Made by a program: the position numbers and the translations under genes. The notes beneath the pieces were generated by a model, which saw only the letters and a program-made list of their open reading frames with translations, did not search any database and had not been told where the DNA came from. From Tritonibacter horizontis (lineage in GTDB: Bacteria; Pseudomonadota; Alphaproteobacteria; Rhodobacterales; Rhodobacteraceae), in assembly GCF_001518015.1 (NCBI RefSeq), contig NZ_LPUY01000074.1:124001-188000 (forward strand): a stretch of 64,000 bases of DNA, given 5' to 3'. Positions 46,391 to 55,053 of this stretch are shown here, piece after piece; position 1 is the stretch's first letter, and each line of letters opens with the position of its first letter.

Positions 46391-46749
46391 TGTTCAATAA
46401 CTCCAAGCTTCAAATCGGATGATCCAGTTAGACCTTAAGCCAGCATAGGTAAACGCCCGGCTTGCAAGTCCATTCACATTTCCATCAGGCATGCAAAAGC
46501 AGCAACGTTGATGCGGCGAAACCCCTAGGTTGGCTTTTTGTTCCATCGGGTTAGGGGGAAAAACCCGTCTGCCCTCCCCTTTTGCGCAAGAAATTGCCGA
46601 AAAATCACCACATTCTGGCAAGGGATCATTCAAGAGTTGGCACCCGATTCCTGCTGTGCCATATATCCATTGCGCAACAAAGCGTGAAAAAAACCCGGTC
46701 CAACCGGGAATTGTGGAACAAAAAAAGCGTACGGGACAACGCTCCTCAC
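46391..46749. other. 359-base gap between the transpeptidase and the endopeptidase genes
   Basis: Divergent promoter region. It contains a stem CGGGTT/AACCCG (46547-46567) without T run, and no clear regulator site or small gene. The ATG of the downstream gene at 46750 has no obvious ribosome site, so leaderless or structured initiation is possible. Confidence 0.4.
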
Positions 46750-47316
46750 ATGGCAAAAAAAGATTTCGGGTTTTCCCGTCGAGCACTCTTGAAGGCCTTT
46801 GCAGCGACCGCCGTTGCATCCGCCCCAACCTACAGCCAGGCCGCCGGTTTTCTGCGCGGCGGCGGCGATATCCGACGGATCCGTATGTACTCCGGTCGCA
46901 CGGGCGAACGCCTGGATATGGTGTACTGGATCGATGGCGACTATATCAAGGACGCCGTCAAGGAAGTGAACCACTTCATGCGCGACTGGCGGACCGATCA
47001 GATCAAGTCGATTGATCTGCGGACAATCGACATCATGGCGGCATCGCACAATCTTCTGGATGTGTCCGAACCCTATATGTTGTTGTCCGGCTATCGCAGC
47101 CCACAGACAAATTCGATGTTGCGCAGCCGATCCCGCGGTGTGGCGAAAAATTCGCTACATATGCAGGGACAGGCCGCCGATCTGCGGCTCGCATCCCGCT
47201 CCGTTTCGCAAATGGCGCAGGCGGCCCAAGCCTGCAAGGCCGGTGGCGTTGGACGGTATCACGGGTCGAATTTTGTTCACATGGACTGCGGCGTGGTCCG
47301 CAGCTGGCGCGGCTGA
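46750..47316 (+). CDS. Exported DUF882/MepK-like murein endopeptidase
   Basis: A 188-residue Peptidase M15-type (LAS fold) protein with a twin-arginine signal (FSRRALLKAFAAT) and a cleavage site near QAAG, so it is sent folded through Tat. The zinc ligands are placed as in YcbK/MepK: His137 and Asp144 in LHMQGQAAD and His177 in FVHMD. SGYRSPQTN at 113-121 is the family signature. E. coli MepK cuts 3-3 crosslinks, the product of the neighbouring L,D-transpeptidase. It is divergent from that gene. Confidence 0.9.
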   Translation: MAKKDFGFSRRALLKAFAATAVASAPTYSQAAGFLRGGGDIRRIRMYSGRTGERLDMVYWIDGDYIKDAVKEVNHFMRDWRTDQIKSIDLRTIDIMAASHNLLDVSEPYMLLSGYRSPQTNSMLRSRSRGVAKNSLHMQGQAADLRLASRSVSQMAQAAQACKAGGVGRYHGSNFVHMDCGVVRSWRG

Positions 47317-47515
47317 CCCCTGCCGCCTCATGATCGGTTCGGTTTGTCGGCGAAACCTCAGGGTTGGTCGCGCGCAAACCGTTGGTTTCAAAGACATCTG
47401 CGTCACCACAGGCCGTCGCGTTCGGCGTATCAGCCGGAAAACACACTGAATTCTGAACTTCTGCGTTTTTCCCATTGCAGTGTTTTTGAGGGGCGCGTAT
47501 ATCCCCACCACAGAC

Positions 47516-47592
<77 letters not shown>

Positions 47593-47727
47593 TTAAAACC
47601 TTCCCCCCGACCAGCCCCCCCAATCGAGCACGTGAATCTGTTTCGGCAGGGATAAACACCTGTCCTGTCACGAAAAATCGTGGTGGCGGTGGTTCTGATC
47701 TGGGCCCGTCCCTCCGGGCGGAGTCGT

Positions 47728-48381
47728 TCAGTTGCGCACTGAGCTGAGGATGCTTCCCACCGTTTCTTCCCGGAGCTGCGCCTGACCGGCTTCGGAAAAC
47801 AGGGCATCGCCAAAGTTTGTGGCGAAGGTCATCTGGTTTGCCACATTGAAAAAACTCATCGCGCTGATCTGCCAGTGCAGCACCAGCGGCGAAACATCCG
47901 CCCGGAACACGCCCGCCGCCTTGCCGGCCTCGCAGATACGTTCCAGCTGTTTGATCGCCACAGAGTTCGTGGTGGCCAGGTTTTGCAATTCGCGCAGGTG
48001 ACGGGCGTTGTGAATATTCTCGATCATCACCAACCGAATGAACTCCGGGTTGGCCCGGTGGTGATCAAAGGTGAATTCCACCAGTTTCCGCAGCGCGGCC
48101 ATCGGCTCCAACCCGTCCAGGTCCAGCTCGGATTCTGCTTTTCGCACGCTGGCGTATTCCGCTTCGAGCACCGCGCGGTAGAGCCCTTCCTTGTCGCCGA
48201 AATAGTAAAAGATCATCCGTTTGGAGGTTTTGATCCGTTCCGCGATCACCTGCACTCTGGCGCCGGACAGACCGTGCTCTGCGATTTCCGCCCGGGCCGC
48301 CCGCAGGATATCCGCCTTGACGGCTTCGGGATCCTGTTTCCAGGACCGACCGACGTTTTTTTTCACTGTTTTTTCAGCCAT
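47728..48381 (-). CDS. TetR-family repressor of the adjacent shikimate-type operon
   Basis: A 217-residue TetR/AcrR regulator. The HTH is GARVQVIAERIKTSKRMIFYYFGDKEGLYRAV (in part), followed by the ligand-binding helical domain, which contains segments such as MIENIHNARHLREL. It is divergent from the dehydrogenase-TRAP-QuiC operon and the gap has two palindromic operators, so it very likely represses the operon and itself, with induction by shikimate, quinate or a product. The ATG at 48381 is chosen; in-frame starts at 48399 and 48417 are possible. Confidence 0.85.
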   Translation of the reverse strand: MAEKTVKKNVGRSWKQDPEAVKADILRAARAEIAEHGLSGARVQVIAERIKTSKRMIFYYFGDKEGLYRAVLEAEYASVRKAESELDLDGLEPMAALRKLVEFTFDHHRANPEFIRLVMIENIHNARHLRELQNLATTNSVAIKQLERICEAGKAAGVFRADVSPLVLHWQISAMSFFNVANQMTFATNFGDALFSEAGQAQLREETVGSILSSVRN

Positions 48382-48417
48382 TTCACCCGCTTCCCTCATC
48401 TGTCCTAATTGGCACAT

Positions 48418-48464
48418 TTAACCGCGCGGTTCAATCCTGTTGACTAAATTAACCGCACGGTTCA
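48418..48464. promoter_or_regulatory. Two TetR operators and promoter of the dehydrogenase operon
   Basis: Two almost identical 16-base sites, TTAACCGCGCGGTTCA at 48418-48433 and TTAACCGCACGGTTCA at 48449-48464, stand 31 bases apart, that is, three helical turns. A TTGACT (-35-like, 48440-48445) precedes the second site so that this site fills the spacer to a weak -10-like CATTTT. The palindrome class (AACCGnnCGGTT) is the one used by many TetR-family proteins. Confidence 0.8.
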
Positions 48465-48528
48465 TTTTGGGGCAAGAGAGAGATTCGGACGAGCCACGAT
48501 GAGGCTTGTCATGTGGGGAGGACATCAG

Positions 48529-49404
48529 ATGCGCGAAAGTGGCGAGACGCTGCTGGCTGGGCTTGTGGGGCGGGGGATCCAGCTTTCGCGGACCCCGGCG
48601 ATGCATGTCGCAGAGGCAGAATCGCAAGGCATGCATGCCGCCTATCAGCTACTTGATGCCGACCTGTTGGATCGGCCGCTGGCCGAGATCCTCGATGCGG
48701 CAGAGATGATGGGGTTCAGCGGGCTGAACGTCACCTATCCGTTCAAGATCGAGGTTCTGCCGCTGCTTGATACGCTGTCCACCAACGCCAAATCGGTTGG
48801 CGCGGTCAATACGATCGCGTTTCGTGACGGCCGCCGGTTTGGCCATAACACGGACCTTTGGGGGTTTGCCGAGGGGCTGCGGCGCGGGCTTCCCGGGGCG
48901 GCATTGGACCATGTGCTGCAGTTCGGCGCCGGTGGCGCCGGCGTTGCGGTTGCCCATGCGCTGGCGGAACTTGGGGTTCGGCAGCTGTCGATTGTCGATG
49001 TCGACCCGGAACGGGCCGCAACATTGGCAACGCAGATTGCGCATACCCATGAAACCTGCGCCGCGGTTGCGGTCGAAGATGCCGCTGCCCTGATCCAATC
49101 CGACCGCCCTGACGGGATCGTCAACGCCACCCCGATGGGCATGGCCAAACTGCCCGGCACAGCCGTCGAAACCAGTTTGCTCCAGCCCACGATGTGGGTG
49201 GCGGATATCGTATATTTCCCTTTGGAAACAGAGTTGTTGCGGGCTGCGCGCGCCCGTGGCTGCCGGGTTCTGCCCGGATCCGGAATGGCCGTGTTTCAGG
49301 CCGTGCGCGCCTTTGAACTGTTTACCGGCCGCAAGGCTGATCCAATCCGGATGAAGGCAACATTCGACGCCTTTGTCCCATCGCGCGATCCCGCGCACAC
49401 CTGA
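48529..49404 (+). CDS. Shikimate/quinate-type dehydrogenase, probably NAD-dependent and catabolic
   Basis: A 291-residue AroE-family enzyme. Catalytic Lys73 in NVTYPFK and Asp109 in NTDLWG are in place; the dinucleotide motif is GAGGAG (133-138). After the second strand the sequence is IVDVDPERA, with Asp where NADPH-dependent biosynthetic AroE has the NRT motif, so NAD+ is favoured, as in catabolic shikimate/quinate dehydrogenases. Oxidation of shikimate to 3-dehydroshikimate fits the downstream QuiC gene. The ATG at 48529 has GGAGG at 8 bases; two earlier ATGs lack a site. Confidence 0.87.
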   Translation: MRESGETLLAGLVGRGIQLSRTPAMHVAEAESQGMHAAYQLLDADLLDRPLAEILDAAEMMGFSGLNVTYPFKIEVLPLLDTLSTNAKSVGAVNTIAFRDGRRFGHNTDLWGFAEGLRRGLPGAALDHVLQFGAGGAGVAVAHALAELGVRQLSIVDVDPERAATLATQIAHTHETCAAVAVEDAAALIQSDRPDGIVNATPMGMAKLPGTAVETSLLQPTMWVADIVYFPLETELLRAARARGCRVLPGSGMAVFQAVRAFELFTGRKADPIRMKATFDAFVPSRDPAHT

Positions 49405-49437
49405 AGACCTGACTTTGCTTATCGGGAGGAGAAAAGC

Positions 49438-50448
49438 ATGACTAAAACTTTCACCAAATGGGCCACAGTCGCCGCAACGGCATTGACCCTTGGCATGGGC
49501 GCAACGGCGCAGGCGCAAACTCTTCGTCTGGCTCACGTGGACCCGGACGACTGGACCGCATCGAAAAAGGGCGCCGCCGCCCATGTGTTCAAGAACATCG
49601 TCGAAGGCGAAACCGACCTGACGGTAGAGCTGTTCCCAGCCGGTGCGCTCGGCAACGAGGATGAACTGATCGGCCAGGCACAGGAAGGTCTGACCCAGGT
49701 GGTCCTGGTTTCCGGTGCCATGTCCAAGGTCTGCCCGGCGGCTTCCGTTCTGGATATTCCCTACACGTTTTCCTCGGCCACCGTCGCCTGGGAAGTGCTG
49801 GACGGTCCCTTCGGTGACGATCTGGCCGCGCATTGTCTTGAACAGACCGGCCTGCGCACCCTTGCCTATGGCGAAACCGGGTTCCGCAACTTCACCAACA
49901 ACACCCGCGAGATCAAAAGCCCCGCAGATATGGAAGGGCTGAAGTTCCGCGTGCAGCCGATCCCGCTCTATGTGGAAATGGTCAAGGGCCTGGGCGGCGA
50001 GCCGACCCCGATTGCCTGGACCGAACTGCCGAATGCGCTGTCGACCGGTGTCGTCGATGGTCAGGAAAACCCGGTTGGTGTGATCTACAACAACTCCCTG
50101 CACAAGCTGCAGAAATACATGACCCTAGACGGCCATGTCTATGCGGCTGATTTCATTCTGATTTCGGATGAGTTCTATGAGGGCCTGGAACCGGCCGAGC
50201 AGGAAGTGGTCAAGAAAGCCGCCCGTGTGGCAGGCACCATGGGCCGTGCGATCCAGCAATGGGGCACTGCCGAGGGCGTGAACAAGGTGCAGGCCGAGGG
50301 CATGCAGGTCTATTCGCCGACTGCCGACGAGATTGCAGCCTTTGCGGAAAAGGCGCAGCCTGCTGTGGTAGACTATCTGCGCGGCGAACTGGGTGACGAT
50401 GCCGTCTGGATCGACAACCTTCAGGCCGCCGTTGCCGCCACCAACTGA
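49438..50448 (+). CDS. TRAP transporter periplasmic binding protein (DctP type)
   Basis: A 336-residue solute-binding protein with a signal peptide ending near TAQAQ. The DctP family fold is clear: LRLAHVDPDD, the hallmark carboxylate-binding arginine in GLKFRVQPIP, and the later VVDGQENPVGVI. The Arg binds an organic-acid carboxylate, consistent with shikimate or quinate. AGGAG precedes the ATG by 7 bases. A T-less strong hairpin follows it. Confidence 0.9.
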   Translation: MTKTFTKWATVAATALTLGMGATAQAQTLRLAHVDPDDWTASKKGAAAHVFKNIVEGETDLTVELFPAGALGNEDELIGQAQEGLTQVVLVSGAMSKVCPAASVLDIPYTFSSATVAWEVLDGPFGDDLAAHCLEQTGLRTLAYGETGFRNFTNNTREIKSPADMEGLKFRVQPIPLYVEMVKGLGGEPTPIAWTELPNALSTGVVDGQENPVGVIYNNSLHKLQKYMTLDGHVYAADFILISDEFYEGLEPAEQEVVKKAARVAGTMGRAIQQWGTAEGVNKVQAEGMQVYSPTADEIAAFAEKAQPAVVDYLRGELGDDAVWIDNLQAAVAATN

Positions 50449-50460
50449 TACTTGAACACC

Positions 50461-50489
50461 CCGGACCGCCCTGTCGTGGGGCGGTCCGG
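50461..50489 (+). other. Strong hairpin between dctP and dctQ
   Basis: CCGGACCGCCC (50461-50471) pairs perfectly with GGGCGGTCCGG (50479-50489), loop TGTCGTG. No T run follows. It is 12 bases past the dctP stop and about 20 before dctQ. Likely function is protection of the SBP transcript, raising DctP over DctQM. Confidence 0.8.
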
Positions 50490-50509
50490 TCACCATAAAG
50501 GTCACTGCC

Positions 50510-51037
50510 ATGCACAGTCTCAATCGCCTTGTCGAACGGATCCTCGCCGGCCTGTCGGGCCTGTCCATCGCCCTGGTCTTTTCCATCATCTTCGTGAACG
50601 CGCTGCGGCGCTACACACTTGGCAAGTCCCTGCCCTGGGGCGAAGAATTGCCGATCTATCTCACCATCTACGGGGTCATGTTCGGCGTTGCCCTCGCCTA
50701 TATGCAGGACCGCCACATTCGCTTTACCGTGCTGACGGAATTCCTGTCCGAGCGGGTGCGCGCGCGGCTTTGGTTGCTGGTGGACGGGATCACTGCGCTC
50801 AGCGGCCTGGGTCTGATGTTCGCGGGCCATGCCTTTGCGGTCCGGCGCGGCAACCTCGACTCCTCTGGTCTGAAATCGGCCGCGGGCTGGCTCAGTGACA
50901 CCACCGGGTTTGAGACATTGCTCTGGATCGGGAAGACCGGCACCTGGCAATATGCCATGCCCATCGGCGGCGCGCTCCTGTGCCTCGCTGCGACCCTGAA
51001 ATTCGCGGAACGTCTCTCCGCCCTGCGGAGCGCATGA
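50510..51037 (+). CDS. TRAP transporter small permease (DctQ type)
   Basis: A 175-residue four-helix membrane protein with family features: VFSIIFVNALRRYTLGKSLPWGEELPIYLTIYG. The motif GEELP is typical of DctQ proteins. DctQ binds the large permease, and the pair uses the sodium gradient. It overlaps the next gene by four bases (ATGA). Confidence 0.88.
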   Translation: MHSLNRLVERILAGLSGLSIALVFSIIFVNALRRYTLGKSLPWGEELPIYLTIYGVMFGVALAYMQDRHIRFTVLTEFLSERVRARLWLLVDGITALSGLGLMFAGHAFAVRRGNLDSSGLKSAAGWLSDTTGFETLLWIGKTGTWQYAMPIGGALLCLAATLKFAERLSALRSA

Positions 51038-52314
51038 CCATGGTTTACGTTGTTCTGATTGCCGGTCTTCTCATCGGCGCCCCGATTGCAATTGCCATCA
51101 TCTCTGCCCTGCTGGTGTTTATGGCAACGGGAGAGGCCCCCTACAGCTTGCGGATTGTCGCCTCCGAGATGTTCCGCAGCATGAATTCCTTCCCATTGCT
51201 GGCCATTCCGCTGTTTGTGCTGGCCGGAGAGCTGATGAACGAAAGCGGGATCACCGGCCGCATCATTGCCTTTGCCAATGTTCTGGTCGGGCGGATGCGG
51301 GCCGGGCTGGCGTTGGTCAATATCTGGGCTTCGGTGATCTTTGCGGGTCTGTCCGGGTCTGCGGTTGCCGATACCTCCGCCATCGGGCGGGTCTTTATCC
51401 CCGAGATGGAAAAACACGGTTACGACCGGTCCTTTGCGGCGGCGCTGACGGCGGCATCGTCGGTGATCGGCCCGATCATTCCGCCCTCGATCCCGGTCAT
51501 CATCTATGCGCTGATCGTCTCCGGCGTGTCCGTGCCGGCGCTGTTTATGGCCGGGGTCATTCCGGGGCTGATGCTGGCGCTGTTCCTGTCGGCCTATGTC
51601 ATGCTGACGGTCAAGGTAAAGGACCCTGCCCCCGGCGTTACCTCCGACACCCAATCCGCAGGTCAGGCGCTGCTGGGCGGCATCCTGCCGCTGCTGATGC
51701 CGGTTTTTGTCGTCGGCTCCATCCTGATCGGGGTGGTAACCCCGACCGAGGCGGCGTCTTTTGCTGTGGCTTACGCCTTGTTTCTGGGCGCGTTTGTCTA
51801 CCGCAAGATCACCCTGACCTCCCTGCCCCGGATCTTTACCGATGCCATGCGGGACAGTGCCGTGATCCTGGTGATCATCGCCGCCGTGGGCGCTGCCAAC
51901 TGGCTTTTGACCTATAACCGCGTGCCCAACATGCTCACCGATTGGGTGCTTGGAAACGTGGAGAGCAAGACCATGTTCCTGATCGCGGTCATCCTGCTGT
52001 TTCTCTTTGTCGGTCTCTTTCTTGAGGGGATCGCTGCGATGCTGGTGCTGGTGCCGATCCTGCACCCCATTGCGGTCTCCATGGGGGTTGATCCGGTCCA
52101 CTTCGGCATTCTGGTGATTTTCAACCTGATGATTGGTCTCATCACGCCGCCCTTGGGTCTGTGCATGTTTGTCGCCGAAGGCATTGCCCAGGTCGGCATG
52201 GCGCGGCTGACCCGCTCGATCCTGCCGTTCTTCCTGGTCGAGGTGGTGGTGCTGCTGATCCTGACCTTCGTGCCGGAAACCGTGATCTGGCTGCCCCGCG
52301 TGCTTGGATATTGA
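51034..52314 (+). CDS. TRAP transporter large permease (DctM type)
   Basis: A 426-residue permease with about a dozen membrane segments of the DctM/ion-transporter superfamily. Family motifs include FAGLSGSAVADTSAIGRVFIP, PSIPVIIYALIVSGVSV and GLITPPLGLCMFV. Start at 51034 overlaps the dctQ stop; a second ATG at 51040 is possible. It completes a three-gene TRAP system between two shikimate-type enzymes. Confidence 0.92.
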   Translation: MTMVYVVLIAGLLIGAPIAIAIISALLVFMATGEAPYSLRIVASEMFRSMNSFPLLAIPLFVLAGELMNESGITGRIIAFANVLVGRMRAGLALVNIWASVIFAGLSGSAVADTSAIGRVFIPEMEKHGYDRSFAAALTAASSVIGPIIPPSIPVIIYALIVSGVSVPALFMAGVIPGLMLALFLSAYVMLTVKVKDPAPGVTSDTQSAGQALLGGILPLLMPVFVVGSILIGVVTPTEAASFAVAYALFLGAFVYRKITLTSLPRIFTDAMRDSAVILVIIAAVGAANWLLTYNRVPNMLTDWVLGNVESKTMFLIAVILLFLFVGLFLEGIAAMLVLVPILHPIAVSMGVDPVHFGILVIFNLMIGLITPPLGLCMFVAEGIAQVGMARLTRSILPFFLVEVVVLLILTFVPETVIWLPRVLGY

Positions 52315-52327
52315 GGGAAACCCGCAG

Positions 52328-54217
52328 ATGAAAACGTCCATCGCCACTGTCTCGATCTCCGGTAACCTGCTTGAAAAACTGGACGCGATCGCCAAGGCGG
52401 GATTTGGCGGGATCGAGATCTTTGAACAGGATTTTCTGACCCACGAAGGTACCCCGCGCGAGGTCGGTCAGATGATCCGCGATCACGGGCTGGAGATCAC
52501 TCTGTTTCAGCCCTTTCGGGATTTCGAATGCCTGCCGGGAGCCCTGCGCGACAAAGCGTTTGACCGGGCGGAACGAAAATTCGATCTGATGCAGGAGCTG
52601 GGGACCGATCTCGTGCTGATCTGTTCCTCGGTGCATCCACAGGCCCTTGGCGGAATTGAACGGGCGGCGGATGATCTCAACGAACTGGGCGGGCGCGCCG
52701 CGGCGCGCGGCCTGCGTGTCGGATATGAAGCCCTGGCCTGGGGGCGGCATGTCAATGACCACCGGGATGCCTGGGAAATCGTGCGCCGGGCCGATCACGA
52801 CAACGTTGGTCTGATCCTCGACAGTTTCCACACCTTGGGGCGCAAGCTCAGCCCGGAGAGCATTCGCGCCATTCCCGGCGACAAGATTTTTTTCGTGCAG
52901 CTGGCGGATGCGCCGCAGATCGACATGGATCTGCTGTATTGGTCGCGGCATTTCCGAAACATGCCGGGCGAAGGCGATCTGGATGTGACCGGGTTCATGC
53001 GCGCGGTGATGGCAGCCGGATACCAGGGGCCCATCAGCCTTGAGATTTTCAACGATCAGTTCCGGGGGTCCAACCCGCTGGCCGTGGCGCAGGATGGGTA
53101 TCGTTCGTTGGTTGCGTTGATGGATGACGTGCGCCGGACAGAGCCGTCGGCCGCCGTTGCCCTGCCCGCCTTCCCGCCCCGGATCGAGACAGATGGCGTT
53201 GCCTTTGTCGAATTTGCCGCGCGGGGCGAGGCGGCCGCCGGGCTGGGACGGACCTTGGCGACACTCGGTTTTCGCCGGGTCGGCAGCCATCGCAACAAAT
53301 CCATCACCCTCTGGCAACAGGGAGAGGTGCGCATCGCGGTGAATTCGGAAACCGAAGGCCATGCCGCCAGCACCTGGAACGCCCGTGGCACCTCGGTCTG
53401 TGACGTGGGGCTCTCGGTGCGCTCTGCGGCCGATACCGTCGCGCGGGCGCAGGCCCTTGGGGCGCATCCCTTTGGTCAACCGCTGGGGCCGGGCGAATTG
53501 GACATTCCCGCGATCCGCGGGCTTGGCGGTTCGGTCCTGCATTTCCTTGAGCCAGAGCCGGAAGGCGCGCAGGTCTGGGATGTGGAATTTGTGACAGATG
53601 CGGCGCCACAAACGGCAGAGGCCGGCCTGACCCGCATCGACCACCTTGCCCAGACCATGAGCTATGAAGATATGCTCAGCTGGTCGCTGTTCTATACGTC
53701 CCTGTTTGATATGCATAAAATGCCGATGATCGATGTTGTCGATCCCGACGGGCTGGTGCGCAGTCAGGCGATCGGGACACCGGATGGCAGCCTTCGCATC
53801 ACGCTGAACGGGGCCGAAACCCACCGCACGCTGGCGGGCAATTTCCTGGCCGAAAGCTTTGGCGCCTCGGTTCAACATCTGGCCTTTGCAACCGATGATA
53901 TCTTTGCCACGGCCCCGCAACTTGCGGATCTGGGGTTCGAGGCGCTGGTGATCCCTGCCAACTATTACGACGACATCGCCGCACGTTTCGACATCGCGCC
54001 CGACCGACTGGCGGCGATGAAAGCGGCGAATATTCTGTACGATGCCGAAGGTGAGGCGGAGTTTTTCCAACTTTTCTCGCGCAGTTTTGCGGGCGGTGTC
54101 TTCTTTGAAATCGTGCAGCGCGGTGAAGGGTATAAAGGGTTCGGCGGTCCCAACGCGCCGTTCCGCATCGCCGCTCAAAAACGGCTGATGCGGGCCAAGG
54201 GGATGCCACAGAAGTAG
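52328..54217 (+). CDS. quiC: QuiC-type 3-dehydroshikimate dehydratase fused to an HPPD-like domain
   Basis: A 629-residue two-domain protein. The N-terminal TIM barrel (residues 1-280, sugar-phosphate-isomerase/epimerase-like) keeps the metal ligands known for this class of dehydratase: Glu134, Asp165, Gln191, Glu239 in YEALAW, LDSFH, VQLADA and SLEIFND. The C-terminal part (about 290-620) has the vicinal-oxygen-chelate fold of 4-hydroxyphenylpyruvate dioxygenase, with His440, His518 and Glu595 as an intact-looking metal triad. The N-domain converts 3-dehydroshikimate to protocatechuate. The activity of the second domain is not known. It ends the operon. Confidence 0.87.
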   Translation: MKTSIATVSISGNLLEKLDAIAKAGFGGIEIFEQDFLTHEGTPREVGQMIRDHGLEITLFQPFRDFECLPGALRDKAFDRAERKFDLMQELGTDLVLICSSVHPQALGGIERAADDLNELGGRAAARGLRVGYEALAWGRHVNDHRDAWEIVRRADHDNVGLILDSFHTLGRKLSPESIRAIPGDKIFFVQLADAPQIDMDLLYWSRHFRNMPGEGDLDVTGFMRAVMAAGYQGPISLEIFNDQFRGSNPLAVAQDGYRSLVALMDDVRRTEPSAAVALPAFPPRIETDGVAFVEFAARGEAAAGLGRTLATLGFRRVGSHRNKSITLWQQGEVRIAVNSETEGHAASTWNARGTSVCDVGLSVRSAADTVARAQALGAHPFGQPLGPGELDIPAIRGLGGSVLHFLEPEPEGAQVWDVEFVTDAAPQTAEAGLTRIDHLAQTMSYEDMLSWSLFYTSLFDMHKMPMIDVVDPDGLVRSQAIGTPDGSLRITLNGAETHRTLAGNFLAESFGASVQHLAFATDDIFATAPQLADLGFEALVIPANYYDDIAARFDIAPDRLAAMKAANILYDAEGEAEFFQLFSRSFAGGVFFEIVQRGEGYKGFGGPNAPFRIAAQKRLMRAKGMPQK

Positions 54218-54276
54218 CGCCTGCCTGAAAACGCCAATTGCCCGAACTGGCAGGTGGCCAGCCCAGCTACAGGCCC

Positions 54277-55053
54277 TTAAATCGTCCGCCCCTGCTTTGC
54301 TGCGAACCAGGTGGTTACGGCGCTCAGATCCGGACCGGTCAGGGCGCGATTGAACACAGCGAATGCATACATTCGCATGCCGCATGGGTTTGTCGCCGCA
54401 CGGTTGGCGGCGATCCGCAGGGTCTGGCCTGGATGGAGCGGCGTGGTGTATTCCGACCGCTGGTCGGCTACCATGCCGTCCACGATCATCGCAGCCGTTC
54501 CAGCCGCGAGATCCAGCCGCACCGCTTCGACAAAATCCACATCAAGACGGTCCACGACATCATTGAGAAAGCCCGACAATCCCAACCCGGAGGAGTTTAC
54601 TCTGCCGTAGAATTTATCCGCGCCACCGGCCTCGACCTGGTAGTCCCTTGATACCGCATCAAAGGACCAGAGGCTTTCATTCACCCCGGAAGCGGCAAGC
54701 GGACGCGCGGCCATGACGGCCGTGTGATTGTCGCCGCCGACCGTGGTGGTTTCCAGGTAGTCATCCGTCCGGTCGAACTCCAGCCACTGTACGCCATTGA
54801 CCGACCGAAAGGTTGGGCGGGCGGCGTCTGAGGGCGCAACAAGATGATCGCTCTCCGCCACCTTGTTGCGGATCAGCCTGACCGGATCGCCATCCGCCGC
54901 AACCGGGACCAGCCCCGCCGCGTCCTGAAACAGGGTCCCCGGATCAGAGGGATCGTAAAGACAGGCGAGCCCCGCCATCCCAATCAGCCCGCCGTGCTGC
55001 GCGATCACGGCAAAGCGCGCCGTGCTCTCTAGCGAGATCGAGATGCCCTCCAT
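54277..55053 (-). CDS. Putative GTA head-spike fibre (LamG-like) protein
   Basis: A 258-residue protein in two parts: a short N-terminal part with LYDPSDPGTLFQDAAGLVPV, a module common to phage/GTA fibre-type proteins, and a concanavalin/LamG-like beta-sandwich from about residue 80 (QWLEFDRTDDYLET, then FNRALTGPDLSAV near the end) that may bind a carbohydrate. The ATG overlaps the stop of the spike-base gene by one base, so the two are made together. Its assignment rests on that partnership. Without it I would call it a hypothetical glycan-binding protein. Confidence 0.6.
   Translation of the reverse strand: MEGISISLESTARFAVIAQHGGLIGMAGLACLYDPSDPGTLFQDAAGLVPVAADGDPVRLIRNKVAESDHLVAPSDAARPTFRSVNGVQWLEFDRTDDYLETTTVGGDNHTAVMAARPLAASGVNESLWSFDAVSRDYQVEAGGADKFYGRVNSSGLGLSGFLNDVVDRLDVDFVEAVRLDLAAGTAAMIVDGMVADQRSEYTTPLHPGQTLRIAANRAATNPCGMRMYAFAVFNRALTGPDLSAVTTWFAAKQGRTI

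Noticed and set aside
50698-54385. Long minus-strand frames of 565 and 747 residues
   Set aside because: They cover dctM and quiC in antisense; the products are rich in His, Arg, Gln and Asp with no recognisable motif.
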